A stretch of 58,641 nucleotides of DNA from a virus, in IMG/VR virus record IMGVR_UViG_3300036401_000325, positions 1 to 58,641 of that record; one strand, 5' to 3'. Numbering within the stretch: the stretch's first letter is position 1; every line of letters starts with the position of its first letter. Of this stretch, positions 53,953-58,641 are shown piece after piece. A model generated the notes under the pieces. The model did no database searches. It was not told where the DNA came from and saw only the letters and a program-made list of their open reading frames with translations. The position numbers and the translations under genes were made by a program.

Positions 53953-54794
53953 GGCGCCGCCTTCACCGGCACGTGCACTTCGGCGATCAAGATCTGTCCC
54001 GACGTGAGCGCCACCGGAAGAATCATCAAGACAGACGTCGGCGTGCCCGTAGCCGCTAGACCTGCGCCCCCGGTCGATCCGGCGATTGCGTACGTGTAGA
54101 ACGTCTCTTCGGTGAGGACGAGCTTCGTGCCGTCGGCCACGAGTGCTCCCGCTGCCGTCGGGAACTCAATCGTGATGGTCGTCCAGTCGGGAGTCGTCGT
54201 GGAGCCCTGCTCGAAGCCGAGCTTGATCCACAGCTCGTCTCCGGCCCGTTTCCACCACGTGGAGATCGAGCCGTTGCCGAGCGCAAACGGGTCCACGTCG
54301 AAGGTGACAGTTGCAGAGAACGAAGCCCACGAGCCCGCGCCCAAGGCAACGACCGCGCCCGCCGAATCCTTCGTGACGTGTATCCCCTGCTCCTTCGACT
54401 TGAAGACAGTGAGCGCGGCACCGGGCGGCGATGCGACGGCGCTCTCCGAAACCTCCTGCCCGAGCAGCGCCGGAATGTTCACCGGCTGCGCGACGTCGAG
54501 CACGTCCAGCGTGAGCGTGTACGACGTCACGCCGTCGACGAGGCACGTCAGGATGTAGAAGCCGCCGACGTCGGGCGTGAACGTCGGCGTCGCTCCCTGG
54601 ATGTCCGAGAGCGCCGGGGGACGCGTGCGGCTCGACGTGGACGGATTGGAGAGCGTCCACTGGTAGGTCGACCCCGTGGGCGTGACGGAGAGCGTGACGA
54701 CCTGCCCGCTCACGTAGCCGGCGACGACGTTGACGGGGGAGGTGTCCCCGTCGACCATCTGGTGGGAGAGGCTATTCGCGAGGATGCCGGCCAT
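53949..54794 (-). CDS. Ig-like-domain tail or fibre protein
   Basis: 281 aa. The N-terminal half looks like an immunoglobulin/PKD sandwich (VVTLSVTPTGSTYQWTLSNP; FTPDVGGFYILTCLVDG). The C-terminal half is a second beta domain (SWASFSATVTFDVDPFALGN; ISTWWKRAGDELWIKLGFEQ). Probably a tail surface or fibre-network protein. Its start codon follows a GGGGG-CCATAA-CCCCC hairpin by one base. Confidence 0.65.
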   Translation of the reverse strand: MAGILANSLSHQMVDGDTSPVNVVAGYVSGQVVTLSVTPTGSTYQWTLSNPSTSSRTRPPALSDIQGATPTFTPDVGGFYILTCLVDGVTSYTLTLDVLDVAQPVNIPALLGQEVSESAVASPPGAALTVFKSKEQGIHVTKDSAGAVVALGAGSWASFSATVTFDVDPFALGNGSISTWWKRAGDELWIKLGFEQGSTTTPDWTTITIEFPTAAGALVADGTKLVLTEETFYTYAIAGSTGGAGLAATGTPTSVLMILPVALTSGQILIAEVHVPVKAAP

Positions 54795-54871
54795 CGGGGG
54801 TTATGGCCCCCAGTCTACGCTCCGGCCCCCGTCCCGGCTAGGGGGCTAGAGACCCCATGATTCCGCTTGAC
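54795..54871 (-). promoter_or_regulatory. Hairpin-rich gap between glycosyltransferase and Ig-like gene
   Basis: In 77 nt there are a GGGG-TCTCTA-GCCCC hairpin, a CCCCC/GGGGG pair and a GGGGG-CCATAA-CCCCC hairpin ending next to ATG 54794. No T-run follows, so translational control or partial attenuation is more likely than a plain terminator. Confidence 0.4.
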
Positions 54872-55453
54872 TTACCCGGGGCGGGGCCACATCGGGCTCG
54901 CGTGGAAGGCGTCCCCGAGCGAGGAAACGCGGCCGACGTGCTGCACGAGGGACGGGACGGTGGCGAGAAGGGGAACGCCAGCGGCGGCGGCCCAGCGAGC
55001 GATCAGCGTGTCGACCGTCGTCTCGACGCGATGGCGTTCGAGGTAATCCGCGAGCTCGACGCGAACGGCGTCCGGAACTAGCTGCCCCTGGGTGCCGAAG
55101 AAGCTTCGCTCGCGGTAGCGGGAGATTCGGTCTCCCACGAGTAGGTGGGGGCAGTAGAGCGCTAGGAAGAAGCGGTCGCCGTAGAGCTCGCGGGCTCGCG
55201 TCGCCGAAGCGGCAAGCATCGCTGGCCACCCCGGGAGAAACTCGACGTCGTCTTCGACGATCAGCGCGTCGCCGTCGGACTCTAGAAGCGCTCGCCGAAA
55301 CGAAAGCGTGAGCCGCTGTTCTGGAGGAATGCCGCGGTCCCATTCGTCGCGGAAGAGGCGCGGCTCGACATTGTGGGCCGTGGCGCGCAGCGATGCTAGC
55401 GTGCCCTCGATGTACGACGGCGATCGGTCGCATGTCAGGACCGAAACGATCAC
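54872..55453 (-). CDS. Glycosyltransferase-like protein
   Basis: 193 aa from GTG 55453. IVSVLTCDRSPSYIEGTLAS is the nucleotide-sugar entry of GT-A-type enzymes, and ALIVEDDVEFLPGW (about 63-76) contains the acidic metal/nucleotide motif of the GT25/GT2 style. It lies between two fibre genes, coupled to the upstream one. It may glycosylate virion fibres or host surface sugars (inference). Confidence 0.7.
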   Translation of the reverse strand: MIVSVLTCDRSPSYIEGTLASLRATAHNVEPRLFRDEWDRGIPPEQRLTLSFRRALLESDGDALIVEDDVEFLPGWPAMLAASATRARELYGDRFFLALYCPHLLVGDRISRYRERSFFGTQGQLVPDAVRVELADYLERHRVETTVDTLIARWAAAAGVPLLATVPSLVQHVGRVSSLGDAFHASPMWPRPG

Positions 55454-56307
55454 GCGGTGAGATCGCCGGCGATCGTCTTCGAGCCGTTCGTGAGCGTCTC
55501 GCTGCCTTGCTTGAAGTAGTAGTTGCTCGTCGCGTCCACGGTGAGAACCCCAGGGGAACCGCTGAAGACGATTGTGCTCGCTGATCCTACCTTCGTACCG
55601 CGGAGACTGACCGCGGTACCACTGCACGAGATGATCGTTCCCGCGCCGTCGATCTCTCCGCCTCGCGCGTCGAGCGACGTGCACCCGGTGATCGTGTTGG
55701 TGGTGACGTCTGTCAGTGCCAGTGCGCCGCCGGTCCCTTGGAACGTTCCGTCTCGTTGCGTGATATCGCCCGTTCCCGTTCCCGTAAGCGCGCAGTTCTC
55801 CGCGAAGATCGGTCCACTCCCCGCGACCGTGCACGACACACCCCGAAGCGAGACAACGCCGATCCCGCTCGTCGTGATCGTCCCGAGTAGTGTCGCGGCA
55901 GCATCGAGGCTTGTGGCGAGCGCCACTACCGAGAGCTTCCGGGGCGGACTGCCCGTGCCCGCCCACGAGAACGAGTCGCCCAAGTAATCGCCAGGCAATG
56001 CCAGAATCAGCCCTCCCGCATTGGGACCGAGTGCGTCGATAGCTTGCGCCGCGGCGCTGACGCTGGTGAACGGCAGCTGTATGGACCCGTCCGAAGCGGT
56101 GACCTCAGGAACGAATCCGGGGTCCACGAAGAACGTATTCGACAGGATCGAATCGGCTCCCGCGATCGTGACGTCCGTCGATTCCGTGCCCGGGTTGTCG
56201 GCGACGGAGACGCCCGCGCCGATGAAGTTAACGAAGGGCCGCGCCGTCTGAGGAGTGCCGTTCCAAGAGACATCGAGACCGGCGAAAAACCTATCGAGCC
56301 AAGACAT
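55450..56307 (-). CDS. Tail fibre / beta-helix protein
   Basis: 285 aa. A short N-terminal attachment part (MSWLDRFFAGLDVSWNGTPQ; FVNFIGAGVSVADNPGTEST) is followed by repeated short beta strands with Gly/Thr/Ser (GIGVVSLRGVSCTVAGSGPI; TITGCTSLDARGGEIDGAGT) typical of a right-handed beta-helix. A fibre or tailspike stalk. No catalytic signature is visible. Confidence 0.72.
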   Translation of the reverse strand: MSWLDRFFAGLDVSWNGTPQTARPFVNFIGAGVSVADNPGTESTDVTIAGADSILSNTFFVDPGFVPEVTASDGSIQLPFTSVSAAAQAIDALGPNAGGLILALPGDYLGDSFSWAGTGSPPRKLSVVALATSLDAAATLLGTITTSGIGVVSLRGVSCTVAGSGPIFAENCALTGTGTGDITQRDGTFQGTGGALALTDVTTNTITGCTSLDARGGEIDGAGTIISCSGTAVSLRGTKVGSASTIVFSGSPGVLTVDATSNYYFKQGSETLTNGSKTIAGDLTA

Positions 56308-56362
56308 GGGCAGTTCCTTCGTTCAGTGGCGCAGCGGTGCGCGGGTGGATACCCTGGGAAGA

Positions 56363-56950
56363 ATGCGGCGGCTTCTCGTCGTGGTAACGACCCTGTGCGG
56401 ATGCTCCACGGTCATTGGGGCGGACTTCGGGACGTACCAGGTCGCGGGGCAGGCGGACGAGTCGGTGCCCGACGGAGCGCTCGGGAGCGGAGGGGAAGCC
56501 TACTGGGAGCCGCCCGGGGGCGGCGGGGTGGCGGAGCTCGGTGCCGGCGGGGCGAGTGTGGTGCAGGAGGACTCGGGGACGCCCGGGGCTGGTGGGGCCA
56601 TGGTGGGATCCGGGGGAGCTCCGAAGGACGCTGGGGACGCGCCGGGCAACGGTGGCGCCGCGGACACGTGTTGGGCGCCCGCGTGCGGGAACATGTGCCC
56701 TTTCGGCTCGCACAAGTGCTGCGCGGGCTCCATGTGCGCGTGCTGCCAGCCGGTGCCCGTCGACTCCGGGATCGGGTTCGACTGCCCGAGCGGGTGCGCG
56801 TGCTCTGGCCTGGTCGGCGACGCGAGCTGCACGGAGAGCGGGTTCCCGGGGCTGCACTACGTATACTGCCAGACGCTCAGCGCGAGCGGCAAACGTCCCA
56901 CCGATGGTGGCGCGTGCCAGGCGCTCGGGGCCGCGTGGTGTTGTCCCTAG
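56363..56950 (+). CDS. Lone Gly/Ala-rich, Cys-rich lipoprotein (myxobacterial style)
   Basis: 195 aa from ATG 56363 (GGGAAG upstream). MRRLLVVVTTLCGCSTVIGA is a lipoprotein signal (LCGC). Residues about 30-100 are a low-complexity Gly/Ala/Asp linker. The C-terminal 95 residues contain about 18 Cys (CWAPACGNMCPFGSHKCCAG; CACCQ; CPSGCACSG). This composition is typical of Polyangia surface proteins. The only plus-strand gene in the fibre region, so probably an inserted cargo gene with its own promoter. Confidence 0.75.
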   Translation: MRRLLVVVTTLCGCSTVIGADFGTYQVAGQADESVPDGALGSGGEAYWEPPGGGGVAELGAGGASVVQEDSGTPGAGGAMVGSGGAPKDAGDAPGNGGAADTCWAPACGNMCPFGSHKCCAGSMCACCQPVPVDSGIGFDCPSGCACSGLVGDASCTESGFPGLHYVYCQTLSASGKRPTDGGACQALGAAWCCP

Positions 56951-56952
56951 CA

Positions 56953-58416
56953 TCACGCGATCACCTTCGATGACGCGCGGAACGCATACGCACCGAGTGT
57001 CGCAAACTGGCTCCACTGGTTCGGGATCGCGCCGTACGCGACGAAGTACACGGGCGCGTGCGTATCCCGATGCGCGTCCCACGAGCTAGTGAGCATGTCC
57101 TGGGACACCTTGACCAGCGTCGAGCCCGTCACCGTGTCGATCTGCGCGTAGACGATATTCTGACCGTCGGTCGCCGCCGCGAAGATTTCCACGCTCGTGT
57201 TCCAGTCGTAGAGCGTCGGATCTGTCGGGTCCGTCGTGAGCGCGTAACCCGCGGTCGTGAGCACGAGGTAGCGGTCGAACCCGCTCACATAGATGACGTC
57301 GCGGATGTTCCCGTGTGCGATTGCGCTCGTCGCCGTCCACGAAGCGCCCTCGTTGTCCGTGTAGAAGATGATGTCTCCGCCGTTCGCTCCCGCGGTGTCG
57401 TAGAGCCACGCGAAGACACGCTGCGTTTTCCCGACCGAGATCCCCGCGAGATACTGCGGGCCGCCGGTGTAAATCGTGTGCACGCTGTGCGCCGTCCACG
57501 TCGTGCCGTTGTCGGTCGACGTCCAGGACCGGAGCGCGTCGAATCCGCCGCCGAGTGTCCCGCCGATGAGCATCACGTGACCGTTGGCGAGCACGACGCT
57601 GTCTTGAATGGTCGCGTGCGTCCACCCGGGATTTGCGATCGACACGGTACCCCAGGCCGAGAGGGAGCCGTTGCTGCGCTCGAAGTCGATCGTGCCGGTG
57701 GTGAAGTCCGCGCTCGAGAAGAGCAGGATCTTCCCGTTGCTCTCCACGCCGTGTGTGTACTTGTGCGAGACGCCCGTGGTCGCTTTCTCCAGGTAACCCT
57801 CGTCTCCCATGAGGAAGATGTCGTTCGTGTCCACGCCGAGGGCGAACCACGTCCGGAATGTCGGCGAGTAGAAGCAGTCGGCCGAGTTGTCGACTCGTAG
57901 GTTCGTGGTCTTGAGCTCAACCACGGCCGTCGCGCTCGTGCCGGGGTCCGCGGCAAGCCACTGTTGCGGGTGCCAGTTGATGAGTGCCTGTGGGGCGAAG
58001 ACGGAGTCTAGAAGGATGAGGCGCTCCCAGAGAAACTGGGTCCGATCGTGCAGATTCTCGAATGCTACGTTGACCGAGGCGACCGTTGGCGGGTCTCCCG
58101 TACTCGGAAGCGCAGAGGGCGCGTTCAGGCTCACGTCGACCGCGATGCCACCGTCCACGTAAGCTCCGTTGCCCACGCTCCCGTTCAACGAGAAATGAGT
58201 CGCGTCCACGAACGTGATCGTCCAGGGCGTGAAGGGGCTGTACGGCGAGTTAGCGGCCGTGTTGCCGCGTACGCCATTGATCGCCACCCTGTCTCCGTCG
58301 GACATGAGGTGGGCGGCGCTCGTCTGAATGGTGATCGGGGTGAGGTTCGTGGCGCCGATGATCGTCGCGCTGGGCTCGGTGACGTTGCTCGGGATGCCGT
58401 TGTAGAAGTTGGGCAT
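56953..58416 (-). CDS. Large tail fibre with sialidase-type (Asp-box) repeats
   Basis: 487 aa. Residues about 27-91 carry the FCCH-like module (GDRVAINGVRGNTAANS; SLNGSVGNGAY) seen in the J-like protein. Residues about 160-450 read as beta-propeller blades with Asp-boxes STDNGTTW (300-307) and YTDNEGASW (about 352-360). No complete sialidase active-site set was found. Likely an adhesin that binds host surface glycans. First fibre gene after the baseplate. Confidence 0.72.
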   Translation of the reverse strand: MPNFYNGIPSNVTEPSATIIGATNLTPITIQTSAAHLMSDGDRVAINGVRGNTAANSPYSPFTPWTITFVDATHFSLNGSVGNGAYVDGGIAVDVSLNAPSALPSTGDPPTVASVNVAFENLHDRTQFLWERLILLDSVFAPQALINWHPQQWLAADPGTSATAVVELKTTNLRVDNSADCFYSPTFRTWFALGVDTNDIFLMGDEGYLEKATTGVSHKYTHGVESNGKILLFSSADFTTGTIDFERSNGSLSAWGTVSIANPGWTHATIQDSVVLANGHVMLIGGTLGGGFDALRSWTSTDNGTTWTAHSVHTIYTGGPQYLAGISVGKTQRVFAWLYDTAGANGGDIIFYTDNEGASWTATSAIAHGNIRDVIYVSGFDRYLVLTTAGYALTTDPTDPTLYDWNTSVEIFAAATDGQNIVYAQIDTVTGSTLVKVSQDMLTSSWDAHRDTHAPVYFVAYGAIPNQWSQFATLGAYAFRASSKVIA

Positions 58417-58431
58417 GATTCTCGCGCTCCT

Positions 58432-58641
58432 TCAGCCTGTATCGGTGTGCTCGTACGAGCTTGAATAGACGCCGGTCCCATCGGCGAAACCGTCGAGGCT
58501 CGGCCGGTTCTCGTCGAGGTAGGTCTTCGTGACGCGCGCCGGGACGCGCTGCCCGGCGACGGTCTTGGACCAGTGCGCCCACGTGCCGTCCGGGTTGTGG
58601 TCGCCGATCGCGTCCGTCGAGTAGGGCGAGTAATCCGCGTT
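58432..58641 (-). CDS. Baseplate-region tail protein, C-terminal part (start at 1024 on the circle)
   Basis: This is the last 49 codons of the gene starting at 1024, plus the duplicated 61 bases. The frame reads through GTWAHWSKTVAGQRV and ends with a TGA at 58434-58432. The next gene in the transcription direction starts at 58416, 15 nt further on. An AAGGAG ribosome-binding site lies at the stop of this gene, so the pair is a tight operon of baseplate protein followed by fibre. Confidence 0.8.
   Translation of the reverse strand, partial: NADYSPYSTDAIGDHNPDGTWAHWSKTVAGQRVPARVTKTYLDENRPSLDGFADGTGVYSSSYEHTDTG
58581..58641. repeat. Terminal direct repeat, right copy
   Basis: Exact second copy of bases 1-61. 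It lies inside the C-terminal part of the baseplate-region gene that starts at 1024 on the minus strand. Confidence 0.95.

Overview
This window is a complete, GC-rich, double-stranded DNA phage genome. The first 61 bases are repeated exactly as the last 61 bases. One reading frame runs unbroken through the joined ends (390 codons plus stop), so the sequence is best read as a 58,580-bp circle with an assembly overlap. It encodes a contractile tail (sheath, tube, tape measure, gp25-like, J-like baseplate), a Mu-like head (portal, fused protease-scaffold, gpT-like capsid protein) and a tyrosine integrase, so it is a temperate myovirus. It is not a transposing Mu-like phage: no Mu transposase is visible. 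Several lipoproteins, including a Gly/Ala-rich, Cys-rich one at 56.4-56.95 kb, look like those of Myxococcota (Polyangia), which makes such a bacterium the likely host (inference).

Layout. A divergent switch at 36.44-36.50 kb separates two transcription directions. Rightward (36.5-48.1 kb) lies an early operon. It holds a second XRE regulator, small zinc-binding proteins, an HNH nuclease, a YqaJ exonuclease with a presumed annealing partner, a strong terminator, a second tyrosine recombinase, a C5-methyltransferase, and a run of small genes joined by a repeated junction module that encodes 19-residue micro-ORFs. Leftward from 36.4 kb come the repressor, a GIY-YIG/CCHC-knuckle protein, tiny membrane proteins, an ASCH protein, an excisionase-like gene overlapping the integrase, a tRNA-derived attP candidate and an integrase terminator. 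Next are a transglycosylase-like enzyme, DUF1643, an N6/N4 methyltransferase, a sliding clamp, a VRR-NUC nuclease, a primase-polymerase, an SF2 helicase and a VapE-type helicase (27-22.6 kb).

The leftward run continues through terminase (21.6-20.0 kb), portal, protease-scaffold, decoration and capsid proteins, head-tail connectors, sheath, tube, a -1 frameshifted tail-assembly chaperone, tape measure and baseplate (to 1 kb). It crosses the join into fibre genes (58.4-52.5 kb), a glycosyltransferase, a copper-monooxygenase-like lipoprotein and a lysis/secreted-protein region (51.5-48.2 kb: holin-like protein, lipoproteins, amidase, spanin-like protein). Most neighbouring genes overlap by ATGA, GTGA or TGATG, so translational coupling is pervasive, and these overlaps decided many start codons. 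The main items for follow-up are the duplicated promoter-operators that should give near-leaderless mRNAs, the 44.8-47.2 kb junction repeats with micro-ORFs, and the PHM-like lipoprotein.
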